DNA of 64,000 nucleotides from Paenibacillus pabuli. Lineage in GTDB: Bacteria > Bacillota > Bacilli > Paenibacillales > Paenibacillaceae. The translations under genes and the position numbers were made by a program. The notes beneath the pieces are model-generated. The model was not told the DNA's origin. It searched no databases and saw nothing but the letters and a program-made list of their open reading frames with translations. Shown here one piece after another: positions 51,851-60,947 of this stretch (position 1 is the first letter of the stretch; the number at the start of each line of letters is the position of its first letter). The stretch spans positions 3,596,001 through 3,660,000 of the forward strand of contig NZ_CP073714.1 in assembly GCF_023101145.1 (NCBI RefSeq), read 5' to 3'.

Positions 51851-52714
51851 TTATGTTGTCATATATTGCTTTCGAAATTGAAGCGGAGACAATCCATTAT
51901 ATCGTTTGAAACAGGATGAGAAGTATGGAGCATAACGAAAGCCCACTTCTTCAGCTATGCGGTCGATCAACCAGTCTGTAGTTATCAACAGCCGCTTTGC
52001 ACGTTCTAGACGAAGTTCATTTACATATTCAATTGGAGTTTTACCATACTTCAATTTCATGCAGCGGATTACATAGTTGGGATGAAAATGAAGAGCTGCA
52101 GCCAAAGTTGCATTAGTAACCTTAGTCTTATAATTTTGTTGGAGATATATTGCTGCTTGTTCTGCCAATCGAGTCTGTACGGAGTCCATGACCCGCAAGC
52201 TGCCTTCTTCCAGCATGGAAAGCAATTCACCAAGCAAGCGCTGTTCCTGCCAAAAGGAGATGTCCATTTGCAGTGTCAACAATTGCTCCAGAAGATTGAA
52301 AGCCATTTGTGGATTGGTTAATTTCGAATATTTAGGAAGTCTTATCGTATAAGGGTTGCCAAACGGTCTGGAGGAATCTCGAAACTCCTGTTCATGGACG
52401 GAAGAGGTTAGCAAGCTTTCGAATCTTTCAACATGTTCGAAATGCAGCCAGTAAAATACAGTTTTCTGCGTACACGGCCTGATCGAATAGTGTTCTCCAT
52501 CTGGCAACAGGAGCAGTGAATCTCCTTTTTCCAAAGTCCATTGTTCATCATTCTCTCCAATATACAATTCTCCCTTGACCACAATCAGTAAATCGTAGAT
52601 TCCAAGCTTTTTTCGGTTCGGATGATGATCTCCAATTTCATATTCAGAACGTCCTGCTCCTAAATAATAGGGGAGTTGGGGGACTTTAAGTTCTATGATT
52701 CCATCTCCATTCAA
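51851..52714 (-). CDS. AraC-family transcriptional regulator with cupin N-terminus
   Basis: 287 residues from a TTG start eight bases after GGAGGGC. Residues 10-90 are an AraC cupin (YYLGAGRSEYEIGDHHPNRK, DSLLLLPDGEHYSIRPC). The C-terminal 100 residues hold the paired helix-turn-helix: KVTNATLAAALHFHPNYVIRCMKLKYGKTPIEYVNE and TDWLIDRIAEEVGFRYAPYFSSCFKRYNGLSPLQFRKQY (key stretches). Regulators of this build control sugar or stress genes in response to a small ligand. It is divergent from the M1 peptidase gene, so that gene is one possible target. Confidence 0.9.
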   Translation of the reverse strand: MNGDGIIELKVPQLPYYLGAGRSEYEIGDHHPNRKKLGIYDLLIVVKGELYIGENDEQWTLEKGDSLLLLPDGEHYSIRPCTQKTVFYWLHFEHVERFESLLTSSVHEQEFRDSSRPFGNPYTIRLPKYSKLTNPQMAFNLLEQLLTLQMDISFWQEQRLLGELLSMLEEGSLRVMDSVQTRLAEQAAIYLQQNYKTKVTNATLAAALHFHPNYVIRCMKLKYGKTPIEYVNELRLERAKRLLITTDWLIDRIAEEVGFRYAPYFSSCFKRYNGLSPLQFRKQYMTT

Positions 52715-53002
52715 AACAGATAGCCCTCCCTATCAGTGTTAAATTTTATAAAAAAAAACAATTCAATTCTATAATCCCACGTAATCACAGCATATAATTG
52801 AAAACCATAAGAGTCAATTTTATAAGTGAGATTCATCCCGTGAAGCCTGTACGTCAGAAATGTCTTGGTTGTTCATCTCATACTCATTTAATGCAAACAG
52901 CCACTTTTTTTAAACGAAATTTAAGATACGCATTAAACCAGTGTAAGGTTGATCTTCTATACTTGCCTCTGAGCTTCAAAATCATTCGAGGGAGAGATTT
53001 AT

Positions 53003-55207
53003 ATCAATTATTCACGTTCATTCACATCAAATCGAATCAAAATAACAGCCATCAGCGCACTCGCTATGATTCTGACGGTATGCCCAATCATAAGTACGGG
53101 GAGTACTACTGCTAATGCAGCTCCTGTATCTGTTATATCACAGGCAACAAAAGATATTCAGGCGCAGGTGCCTATCCAATATCGAATTCAGGCCCGGCTG
53201 GATGAGAAGAAGATGACGATAGAGGGGAGTGAATCCATTACTTACCGAAATACAAGCAAAGATACATTGAAGCAACTTGTTTTTCATACTTATGCTGATG
53301 CCAACCTTTCGGAATCGACACAGACGACCATGTTTAAACGTTCCAATGAAGAGATTAGCAAAAATAACCCTGATAAGAAACCCGAAGACTTTCTTGGAGG
53401 AATTGATATTGAGAAGGTGACGGCCGGCGGACAAGCCCTTGAATTCAGTAATAAAGACCAAGCTATGTCGGTGAAATTGGAGCAGCCCCTTCAGCCTGGT
53501 GAATCGGTGTCGGTCCAAGTCCATTTTAATCTGAAGATTCCCTATGGCTCACAGCGCTTATCGTATTACAAAGACATTATCAATGGGGCTCATTGGTTCC
53601 CTGTAATGTCAGTCTATGACGAGGACAAGCATGAATGGGATAGCAAACCATATAGTAAAACATTTGAAACGGATTATTATACATCCGCGGATTATGAAGT
53701 TCAGTTCAATGTTCCCGATGAATATCAGATAGTGATGCCTGGTACGATCACCACACGGGATGATACAGAGACTGGACGCAAAGTGGTATCCACCGTAGCC
53801 GAGAATACGAGGGAGTTTGCTTTCTTTGCCAGCCCGAACTTCAAAGTGGACAGCGTAACCCGGAATGGCCTCACCGTAGAGTATTATTATTTTGACAATC
53901 AGCCAGGGAAGAAAAAAGTCGTTGATGGATATATTGACCAAGCTTTCAAAGCCATTGATTTTTTTAGTGGAAAATACGGTAAATACCCTTATCCTGAATT
54001 CCGGATTGTTGAATCGTACGTGGAAGGTGTAGCTATTGAGTATTCAAGACTCATTCAAATGGGGCAAATCGGAATAAATTCTGCTCCAGAACAAGACACA
54101 GTATTTGTGCATGAAATCGCTCATCAGTGGTTTCATGCGTTAATCGGGAATAATTCGGAGACAGAGTCTTTCCTGGACGAAGGTTTTGCAGATTTCTCCA
54201 AAGTGTACTTCTCTGAGAAGCAGGGGGATACGATGAATGGCTTTAAGTCTATCCAATTTGATGATTCCACTGTCGATAAGGCCATTGCTTCAACGAATGA
54301 CGAGGTGGGAGATTGGGCAAGCCCGGTTTATTACGATAAAGGCCGCCAAGCGATATACCAATTGTACCGTTCCGTCGGGGAAGAGAAATTTGATGCCTTT
54401 ATGAAAGAGTATTTTAAACGTTATGTGTACCAAAACGCTACGATTGATGGACTTCTCCAAACGATAGAAGATGTACTGGGGGAAGAGGCGAGAACGGAAA
54501 TGAAGACGGCTTTAAATGAGCCCAATTTTGCGTTGAAGCCCGAATATCAACTGTCGAATGAGGAGAAAAAGGCATATCTGCATGATCAGTTTCAATTGCT
54601 GTATGAATCAGCATTAACTCAGGTTCCGAATTTACCTTTTGAAACGATGAGCCGTGTGATGGATAAAGCCCTTCAAGGTGAGCCATTAGCCATTTTGCTC
54701 AGTGATCACGTGAGCAAGGCTGCGAGCAAACAACAGGAAGCCATGGTAAGCCAACTGACAATTCTTCTGGATTTAAGCGGAGTGAAGTATGATGTAATCC
54801 GGGACCGACAGGAATTGAAGCAAAAAATGAAAAAAGAACTGGCTGCCAGCAACCTGATTGTACTTGGTAATGCCAAATCCAATGGTTTTGTGCAAGCTTT
54901 GAAATCCAGCATTATGGACCGTGCTACCCATATCGGTTTTCAATGGAAAACGACCATGAACCAACCGTCTGCTGCTGGAGCTTACGTTATCAAACATCCT
55001 TATAATCAGAATCGTTTGATGCTGCATTACTTCTGGAATGAAGATCATCTAAGCAGTGGGAGTCTTGAATCTTTCATGATGAAGATGCAGGAATCCATTG
55101 GATTCAGCAACGCTTATTATCAGTACTATACGTTGGACAAAGCTGGCAAGGTAACACTGGAACAAAAAGTGAAAAATCCACTTTCAAAATTTTTCGCTGA
55201 GGAATAA
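53003..55207 (+). CDS. Secreted M1-family zinc metallopeptidase; start codon appears to be ATC
   Basis: The first ATG in frame (53066) would cut a signal peptide in half. Upstream to the stop at 52970 there is no ATG, GTG or TTG, yet the frame from ATC at 53003 encodes a complete export signal (NYSRSFTSNRIKITAISALA, then MILTVCPIIS, cleavage near ANAAP), with GGGAG eight bases before that ATC. From there the protein has 734 residues. The catalytic motif is HEIAHQWFHALIG with the third ligand Glu 18 residues later in SFLDEGFADF, exactly HEXXH-x18-E of M1 aminopeptidases; GVAIEYSRLI replaces the substrate-binding GAMEN. It likely trims peptides outside the membrane. Confidence 0.78.
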   Translation: MNYSRSFTSNRIKITAISALAMILTVCPIISTGSTTANAAPVSVISQATKDIQAQVPIQYRIQARLDEKKMTIEGSESITYRNTSKDTLKQLVFHTYADANLSESTQTTMFKRSNEEISKNNPDKKPEDFLGGIDIEKVTAGGQALEFSNKDQAMSVKLEQPLQPGESVSVQVHFNLKIPYGSQRLSYYKDIINGAHWFPVMSVYDEDKHEWDSKPYSKTFETDYYTSADYEVQFNVPDEYQIVMPGTITTRDDTETGRKVVSTVAENTREFAFFASPNFKVDSVTRNGLTVEYYYFDNQPGKKKVVDGYIDQAFKAIDFFSGKYGKYPYPEFRIVESYVEGVAIEYSRLIQMGQIGINSAPEQDTVFVHEIAHQWFHALIGNNSETESFLDEGFADFSKVYFSEKQGDTMNGFKSIQFDDSTVDKAIASTNDEVGDWASPVYYDKGRQAIYQLYRSVGEEKFDAFMKEYFKRYVYQNATIDGLLQTIEDVLGEEARTEMKTALNEPNFALKPEYQLSNEEKKAYLHDQFQLLYESALTQVPNLPFETMSRVMDKALQGEPLAILLSDHVSKAASKQQEAMVSQLTILLDLSGVKYDVIRDRQELKQKMKKELAASNLIVLGNAKSNGFVQALKSSIMDRATHIGFQWKTTMNQPSAAGAYVIKHPYNQNRLMLHYFWNEDHLSSGSLESFMMKMQESIGFSNAYYQYYTLDKAGKVTLEQKVKNPLSKFFAEE

Positions 55208-55554
55208 CCAGTAGTGTTCATTCTTATAAAGAAATTTGTAATTTTCCCTTGACTATTGTCATAGGAAGATCATAATATTGTCTGTTATAGAGTCGCCAAT
55301 CTGGCGACTTTTTTATTTAAGTTCAATTTAAGTTTCTAAAAGCTGCTCTGGAGGGTAAATATAACGTGGATCTTTAAGTGAATGTAAAATACAACGTTGC
55401 GGAGGAAATTGAAGAGTGTGAAGGAAAGCATTGATTGTTAATATCCTGCAAATAATAACAATATAATGTGTGAAGACACCTGAAAATGTACGAGAGTAAC
55501 ATTAATGACAGAAAAATGATCAGAATTCGGAGAACACCGAGATGAGGAGGACAT
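55208..55554. other. Intergenic region before the amino-acid ABC genes
   Basis: 347 bases. A terminator at 55291-55314, then A/T-rich sequence. TATAAT at 55462-55467 is a good -10 box but no -35 stands at 16-18 bases; TTGTTA at 55435 is 21 bases away. An 18-codon frame from GTG 55379 has no clear ribosome site and is not called. Confidence 0.55.
55291..55314 (+). terminator. Terminator after the M1 peptidase gene
   Basis: Perfect 7-bp stem GTCGCCA/TGGCGAC, 3-base loop ATC, then six T. Confidence 0.92.
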
Positions 55555-57000
55555 ATGAAAACAACCAAGGTCTCATTTTTTGTACTATCACTAATTCTGC
55601 TCCTAGTGGCGGGGTTGTCCGGATGGTCGGGGGATGCCAAGGCAAATTCCAATTCAGGCAAGACTTATGTGATTGGCACGGACATCACTTTTGCACCGTT
55701 TGAATATCAAGATGAAAATGGTGATTTTGTAGGCATCGATATGGATTTGCTGGATGCGATCGCCAAAGACCAGAACTTCAATTATCAAATCAAAGCCTTA
55801 GGATTTAATGCTGCTGTGCAAGCACTTGAATCCAATCAGGTGGATGGCGTCATTGCCGGGATGAGTATCACCGATGAACGAAAACAAAAGTTTGATTTCT
55901 CAGAGCCTTATTATCAATCAGGCGTAGTAATGGGTGTTAGCGTGAATAACGATACCGTGAAAAGCTACGAAGATCTCCGCGGTAAAAAGGTCGCTGTGAA
56001 AACGGGCACAGAGGGGTACAGCTTTGCTGAATCCATTGCCTCAAAATATGGTTTTACCATTGTTCCATTCGATGATTCTTCGCAAATGTATGATGATGTG
56101 AAAACTGGAAACTCGGTTGCATGTTTTGAAGATGAACCTGTTCTAAGATTTGGAATAAAACAGAATAACGGTTTAAAAACCGTTACCGCTAGAGAAGACG
56201 GGGCTTCTTACGGATTTGCGGTAAGTAAAGGTAAGAATCAGGAACTACTTAAGATGTTTAACGAGGGTTTAACGAATATTAAGGCTAACGGCGAGTATAA
56301 GCGCATTACCGAGGAATATGTTGGTGAGAATGCCACTGTCGCAAATCAGGGCCGTTGGGAATTAGTTCAAAAATCTCTGCCCGCACTGTTCAAAGGGCTG
56401 GGGAAAACACTCTTGTATACGATTATTTCGCTGTTTTTCGCCTTTATCATCGGTTTGATCTTTGGTTTTATGAAAGTAGGTCAAAATAAGTTCCTTCGTG
56501 TTGTGGCTACAGTATTTGTAGATATTTTCCGCGGCGTGCCGTTGATCGTCCTGGCATTCTTCATCTATTTCGGGATTCCTCAAGCCATGGGTTTCACCAT
56601 GCCGCTGTTCCTGGCCGCCATTCTGACTCTGAGTTTGAATGCAGGGGCGTACGTAACGGAAATTATTCGTGGGGGTATTCAATCGATTGATCGTGGACAG
56701 ATGGAGGCCGCCCGTTCATTAGGACTTCCTTATCGCAAAGCCATGATGAAAATTGTAATTCCTCAGGCTATACGGGTTATGATTCCATCCTTTATTAATC
56801 AGATGGTTATTACATTGAAAGATACATCGATCTTGTCCGTCATTGGCCTGGTAGAGTTGACGCAATCCGGTAAGATTGTTATCGCAAGAACATTCGCCTC
56901 TTTTGACATCTGGTTGACCGTTGCGATCATGTACCTGATTGTTATTATCACGTTGACTAAAATCGCTGATTATCTGGAGGTGAAGGTTCGTCGTGGGTAA
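55555..57000 (+). CDS. Fused amino-acid ABC transporter binding protein and permease (GlnP type)
   Basis: 481 residues; start after ATGAGGAGGACAT. Residues 1-30 form a signal segment. Residues 38-260 are a family 3 binding protein: [72 protein letters not shown] (key stretches). A HisM/GlnP-type permease follows (265-481) with about five helices and the EAA motif [24 protein letters not shown]. Such fused subunits, as in Lactococcus GlnPQ, place the binding domain on each permease monomer. The next gene encodes the ATPase, overlapping by eight bases. Glutamine or another polar amino acid is likely, not certain. Confidence 0.92.
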   Translation: MKTTKVSFFVLSLILLLVAGLSGWSGDAKANSNSGKTYVIGTDITFAPFEYQDENGDFVGIDMDLLDAIAKDQNFNYQIKALGFNAAVQALESNQVDGVIAGMSITDERKQKFDFSEPYYQSGVVMGVSVNNDTVKSYEDLRGKKVAVKTGTEGYSFAESIASKYGFTIVPFDDSSQMYDDVKTGNSVACFEDEPVLRFGIKQNNGLKTVTAREDGASYGFAVSKGKNQELLKMFNEGLTNIKANGEYKRITEEYVGENATVANQGRWELVQKSLPALFKGLGKTLLYTIISLFFAFIIGLIFGFMKVGQNKFLRVVATVFVDIFRGVPLIVLAFFIYFGIPQAMGFTMPLFLAAILTLSLNAGAYVTEIIRGGIQSIDRGQMEAARSLGLPYRKAMMKIVIPQAIRVMIPSFINQMVITLKDTSILSVIGLVELTQSGKIVIARTFASFDIWLTVAIMYLIVIITLTKIADYLEVKVRRG

Positions 57001-57721
57001 AATTAAAGTTGAAGGATTACAGAAAAGTTTTGGCACAAATCAAGTGCTGAAAGGCATCGATATATCGGTTAACGAAGGTGAAGTGGTCTGTGTCATCGGA
57101 CCTTCCGGTTCAGGTAAAAGTACGTTTCTGCGTTGCATTAACCAGTTAGATGAGCTCACAGCTGGACGGGTTATCGTAGATGATCAGGATCTGAACGATC
57201 CCAAAACGAACATTAACAAAGCACGAGAAAATATCGGCATGGTGTTTCAGCACTTCAATCTGTTTCCCCATTTCAGTGTACTGAAAAACATCATGTTTGC
57301 TCCGAGAGAACTCGGAATATTAAAAGAACAGGAAGCACGCGATACGGCGATGCGTTTGCTTGATCGGGTTGGTTTGTCGGATAAAGCAGAGAGTTATCCC
57401 AACCAACTTTCGGGCGGGCAAAAGCAGCGTGTAGCAATTGCTCGTGCACTTGCCATGAATCCGGACGTGATGTTGTTCGATGAACCGACTTCGGCGCTTG
57501 ACCCCGAGATGGTTGGCGAAGTTCTCGGTGTAATGAAGGATCTTGCGAGCGAAGGGATGACAATGATTATTGTAACCCATGAAATGGGATTTGCCCGTGA
57601 AGTTGCGGATCGGGTTGTCTTTATGGATGGTGGTTATGTTGTAGAGCAGGGCACTCCGGATGAAGTATTCGGAAATCCGAAGAATGAACGGACGATCAGC
57701 TTCCTGGAGAAAGTACTCTAA
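56993..57721 (+). CDS. Amino-acid ABC transporter ATPase (GlnQ type)
   Basis: 242 residues from a GTG inside the end of the permease gene, preceded by GGAGGTGAAGG. Walker [11 protein letters not shown] loop [16 protein letters not shown], signature [16 protein letters not shown], Walker [15 protein letters not shown] and the switch His in [15 protein letters not shown] are all present. The [11 protein letters not shown] form is typical for polar amino-acid importers. It powers the fused binding-protein/permease encoded upstream. Confidence 0.95.
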   Translation: MGKIKVEGLQKSFGTNQVLKGIDISVNEGEVVCVIGPSGSGKSTFLRCINQLDELTAGRVIVDDQDLNDPKTNINKARENIGMVFQHFNLFPHFSVLKNIMFAPRELGILKEQEARDTAMRLLDRVGLSDKAESYPNQLSGGQKQRVAIARALAMNPDVMLFDEPTSALDPEMVGEVLGVMKDLASEGMTMIIVTHEMGFAREVADRVVFMDGGYVVEQGTPDEVFGNPKNERTISFLEKVL

Positions 57722-57759
57722 AACTCGAATTAAACCCTTTTTTAAATCGGTGTTGTATA

Positions 57760-57822
57760 CCCCTTAGAATAGACATTGGAAACCGTTAGGTTAACCGATG
57801 AACTTCTAAGGGGTTTATTTTT
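57760..57822. terminator. Compound hairpin terminator after the ABC genes
   Basis: Three stacked helices: CCCCTTAGAA/TTCTAAGGGG (57760-57769 with 57804-57813), CATTGG/CCGATG and AACC/GGTT, then TTTATTTTTATTT. It lies between converging genes. Confidence 0.85.
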
Positions 57823-57836
57823 ATTTAGCAGGTTTT

Positions 57837-59105
57837 TTAATCAACACTGGCCTTTTTGGCTGTCGCATAAACCAACTGGTTGCGGACAAGAGAGGGGAGG
57901 AATTTTAGATAGAAAAAGCTCACGGCTATCGCACATAATGCCAGCATGTAATGCAACCAGGTGACCGACAACCAGACTGGAAAGGTGAGCGCGATGCCTC
58001 CCAAAGCCAACGAGTGCCCGAGCATCATGATCGGCTCGATCAATGAATTGACTCGGCCCATATTCTGTGGGGGAACAAGCTCCGGCATCCAGCTGCCAAG
58101 GGCGATGTTAATCGGTGCTGTAGCAATTCCAGCCAACAGGATGAGAAAAAGATAGACTTCAATCTGCACGGTTGTTCCAAGCCCTCCGATAAGCAGGCTT
58201 GAAATAAACAGACCGGATATTATGATCGGAGTTCTTGTAAATTTCCGAATCAAGTGCGGGGCGATGAGGCTGCCGATCAGAAAGCCAATTCCCATAAAGA
58301 TAGTAATGAGCGAAGAATGAACGACGTAATTTTCGGGACTTAGCTTGTATTTCATAGCGAAGATCGGGAGCACAGAAAAGACACCGTTTACAATACCGAA
58401 AAACAGAAATCCGCTAATTAGTACGAGAAGTAATCGATTCCCGGCAATATATCGGAGACCTTGCCAAAAATCGTTGAAGAGAAGGGATAGCCGCAGTTCA
58501 CGAACAGAGGTTTTTCCGTTGGGGGTACGGGCACGTTCCGGAAAATCTCCCCAGGCCAGCAGAAGACCGGAGATCAGGAAACTGACGCTGTCGATGATAA
58601 AGGCACCTTTAATGCCGATAAAATGATAGGCTGCTGCGCCCATGCTCATGCCAAAGAGCATAAACATGCCCATAATCATCTGATTAAGGCCGGAGGCCTG
58701 AACATACTGGTCATGATCAATACTTCCCTGCAGTAATCCCATTTCCGCAGGACCAAAAAATTTGGATATCGAGCTGCGTAAAAAGAGCATCAAAAAACAG
58801 AAGAAGAGCATGTCATAATGAACAAATAACAGCAGCAGCAGGGTAAGCCCAGCCCTGATCCAGTCGCTGTAGGCAGCAATATGTTTGCGGTCGAACCGGT
58901 CAGCGATGACACCGACGATCCAGAACACAGCCAAGGTGGGCAACGAATACATCAGCTCCGCCATGGTGGCGAGCGACGGGCGTTCACTGAACCTGTCTAC
59001 CAAATAAAAGGCAAATGCCATATTTCCAATCACAGTTCCCAGCTGTGACGCAAAAGCCGCAATGAACAGCTTGCAGAATGTTGGATTATGAAAAAGTGTC
59101 TTCAT
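57837..59105 (-). CDS. MFS transporter (MFS_3/EntS-like exporter)
   Basis: 422 residues, about twelve helices; start after GGGGGAGAAGGA. The loop after helix 2 is GVIADRFDRKHIAA, the MFS motif A of the enterobactin-exporter/macrolide-pump group. FYLVDRFSERPSLATMAELMYSLPT and PAEMGLLQGSIDHDQYVQASGLNQM fit that group. It lies 11 bases after a TetR regulator gene, so it is very likely a drug or metabolite exporter induced by its substrate. Confidence 0.9.
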   Translation of the reverse strand: MKTLFHNPTFCKLFIAAFASQLGTVIGNMAFAFYLVDRFSERPSLATMAELMYSLPTLAVFWIVGVIADRFDRKHIAAYSDWIRAGLTLLLLLFVHYDMLFFCFLMLFLRSSISKFFGPAEMGLLQGSIDHDQYVQASGLNQMIMGMFMLFGMSMGAAAYHFIGIKGAFIIDSVSFLISGLLLAWGDFPERARTPNGKTSVRELRLSLLFNDFWQGLRYIAGNRLLLVLISGFLFFGIVNGVFSVLPIFAMKYKLSPENYVVHSSLITIFMGIGFLIGSLIAPHLIRKFTRTPIIISGLFISSLLIGGLGTTVQIEVYLFLILLAGIATAPINIALGSWMPELVPPQNMGRVNSLIEPIMMLGHSLALGGIALTFPVWLSVTWLHYMLALCAIAVSFFYLKFLPSLVRNQLVYATAKKASVD

Positions 59106-59116
59106 TCCTTCTCCCC

Positions 59117-59755
59117 CTAAGGTTGCGTTTCTTGAATTGATACTGGGTGGAGCATGCTTTTCAAATAAAGCATAAGAGCTTCATACTGCATTGAAGTATT
59201 TGCTTTTTCGGGCCCGATGGTGATGTAGTGAGTCATTATTCCCTCCTGAAAGGAAGCAGCCAGTCTGGAAATGTCCATAACGTCCATGACAGGAAAAAAT
59301 TCTTCACGTTCCACACCCGTCCGAAGAAGCTCCGCAAATTTCGCAATTCCCTTTTCGTATCGTTGAAGAAGCAGCTCTCGGCGTGACTCATCGCGCCACC
59401 CTACCAGAAAGTACTCATAGAACGCAGGCATCAATCCCCCATGGGGAGAACGATGGAGTTCCTGCAACTGCTCGGAGTAGAGCGTAGTCACCATTTCCCA
59501 TATGGAGGAAGAGGAATCCATGAGTTGTTCCATGTACTTTTCATAATCCGCGTCCTGATAATCCAGTAAAGACTCGAAAATATCTTCTTTGGTCTGGTAA
59601 TACAAGTAAATCCATCCCCGGCTCATTCCGGTTTCTTGAATAATATCCTTTAGCGTTGCTGCTCCATAACCCTTTTCGGCAAAGACTCGCTTGGCAGCTT
59701 CAAGTATTTGCTGGTTTCTGAGTTCTTTTTGAGTATGGGTTAATCTAGGTGACAT
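59117..59755 (-). CDS. TetR-family transcriptional regulator
   Basis: 212 residues from the ATG at 59755, seven bases after AAAAGGAG; a GTG at 59779 precedes the site and is rejected. Helix-turn-helix at about residues 12-55: QQILEAAKRVFAEKGYGAATLKDIIQETGMSRGWIYLYYQTKEDIFESLL (key stretch ATLKDIIQETGMSRGWIYLY). The C-terminal 150 residues are the helical ligand pocket, with the YfiR-like EQLQELHRSPHGGLMPAFYEYFL segment. A 48-bp perfect inverted repeat lies over its promoter. It should repress itself and the downstream MFS gene. Confidence 0.92.
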   Translation of the reverse strand: MSPRLTHTQKELRNQQILEAAKRVFAEKGYGAATLKDIIQETGMSRGWIYLYYQTKEDIFESLLDYQDADYEKYMEQLMDSSSSIWEMVTTLYSEQLQELHRSPHGGLMPAFYEYFLVGWRDESRRELLLQRYEKGIAKFAELLRTGVEREEFFPVMDVMDISRLAASFQEGIMTHYITIGPEKANTSMQYEALMLYLKSMLHPVSIQETQP

Positions 59756-59780
59756 CTGACCACTCCTTTTCCGTTTCACA

Positions 59781-59832
59781 AAAATGAACCTCGTGTCATT
59801 TTAATAATAATGACACGAGGTTCATTTTGCAA
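59781..59832 (-). promoter_or_regulatory. tetR promoter inside a 48-bp perfect inverted repeat
   Basis: Arms of 20 bp (59781-59800 and 59809-59828) are exact reverse complements around 8 bases. On the minus strand TTGCAA (59827-59832) and TATTAT (59804-59809) are 17 bases apart, so one arm fills the spacer and the other covers the start of transcription. Each arm contains ATGA...TCAT half sites, giving two operators for TetR dimers. Confidence 0.82.
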
Positions 59833-59916
59833 TAGCAAATAAAATAATTCACACAAGAAAAAGAGAAATCTCTCAGAAGCGTTATCATGCAACGAGAAGT
59901 ATCAAATAAATGTGAA

Positions 59917-60768
59917 TTACTCTTCCAAATGGAATCTCTTCAACGAATTTGAAGTCATTTGCATGTTTTTAGCATAATCGATTTGAAAAATACAGGAGTA
60001 AATCACGTTTAATACATAATCAAAGGCGATTTGTGATGAAAATGTACCAATCTTTGCGTGTTTTGTTTCATCATCCGGCACTTGAATACAGATCGTACTC
60101 ATGTGGGCCAACTCACTTCGATGGTTCGCAGTGATCGTGATGAATGGAATATTTTCTCGCGAGAAATGTTGAGCTGCTTTTAGGAAAATGGGTGATTTTT
60201 CATGGTAGGTCAAAAAAATGGCGCAGTCCTGGGACGTAAGGTTTATGGTGTGATAGGCCCATTCGGACAGCTCTGTTGTGATCACAACGTATTTATTGAT
60301 TTTAATCAATTTATTCTGAAAGCTCTTCGCCCGAATTTGAGAATCCCCCAACGCATAGATGAAAATTCGTTTCGCCTGATCGAGCAAATGGGCTGCTTCG
60401 GAAAGAGAGGCTTCATCCATAAAAGCAAAGTTTTTCTCAATCGTTTCTTTCATTAATTCAGCAATATCTTTTGCCACCTGGAGTGAAGATTCACCAAGAG
60501 CGAACGGATAGTTGGGATCGATATTGGAGATGTTCTGAGCATCCTGCTGAAACTCTCGAGCAAGTTTAATGCTGAACTCCTTAAACCCTGAAAGTCCAAG
60601 CTTATGAGTCAAGCGGTTGATGGCAGAATGTGAGGTGTATGTAGCTTTGGCAAGCTCTTGAATATTTAAGTGGAGCATAAGCTCCTTATGAGTCAGAATG
60701 TACGAAGCGATGCTTTTTTCATTTGGTGTAAAGTTGTTCATGTCTGCTAATTGGGTCAATATTTTCAA
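59917..60768 (-). CDS. RpiR/MurR-family transcriptional regulator
   Basis: About 283 residues. A TTG at 60768 is six bases after GGGGGTG; a GTG at 60777 overlaps that site and is the alternative. N-terminal HTH_6: NEKSIASYILTHKELMLHLNIQELAKATYTSHSAINRLTHKLGLSGFKEFSIKLARE (key stretch TSHSAINRLTHKLG). A SIS domain follows from about residue 110 (IFIYALGDSQIRAKSFQNKL, IFLTYHEKSP), which senses a sugar phosphate; the usual GxGxS loop is altered to ALGDSQ. It is divergent from two Gfo/Idh/MocA genes and likely controls them. Confidence 0.9.
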   Translation of the reverse strand: MKILTQLADMNNFTPNEKSIASYILTHKELMLHLNIQELAKATYTSHSAINRLTHKLGLSGFKEFSIKLAREFQQDAQNISNIDPNYPFALGESSLQVAKDIAELMKETIEKNFAFMDEASLSEAAHLLDQAKRIFIYALGDSQIRAKSFQNKLIKINKYVVITTELSEWAYHTINLTSQDCAIFLTYHEKSPIFLKAAQHFSRENIPFITITANHRSELAHMSTICIQVPDDETKHAKIGTFSSQIAFDYVLNVIYSCIFQIDYAKNMQMTSNSLKRFHLEE

Positions 60769-60947
60769 CAGGTTCACCCCCGATTCGTATAAATAACGTT
60801 GATGTAGAGCGTGTAGTGAACATTTTGTTTAAAAAGAGGGCATCAGAATTACAAAACACTGGTCAATTGTACCGTAATTTCTTCAAAGCTCCTCCGGAGG
60901 ATTTTCTTCTCCTATAATAAATGAAAAGAGCCTAAGGGGGAATTCAT

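Noticed and set aside
52798..53115. 105-codon plus-strand frame upstream of the M1 peptidase
   Set aside because: No ribosome site and no recognisable protein; it overlaps the signal peptide of the peptidase in another frame.
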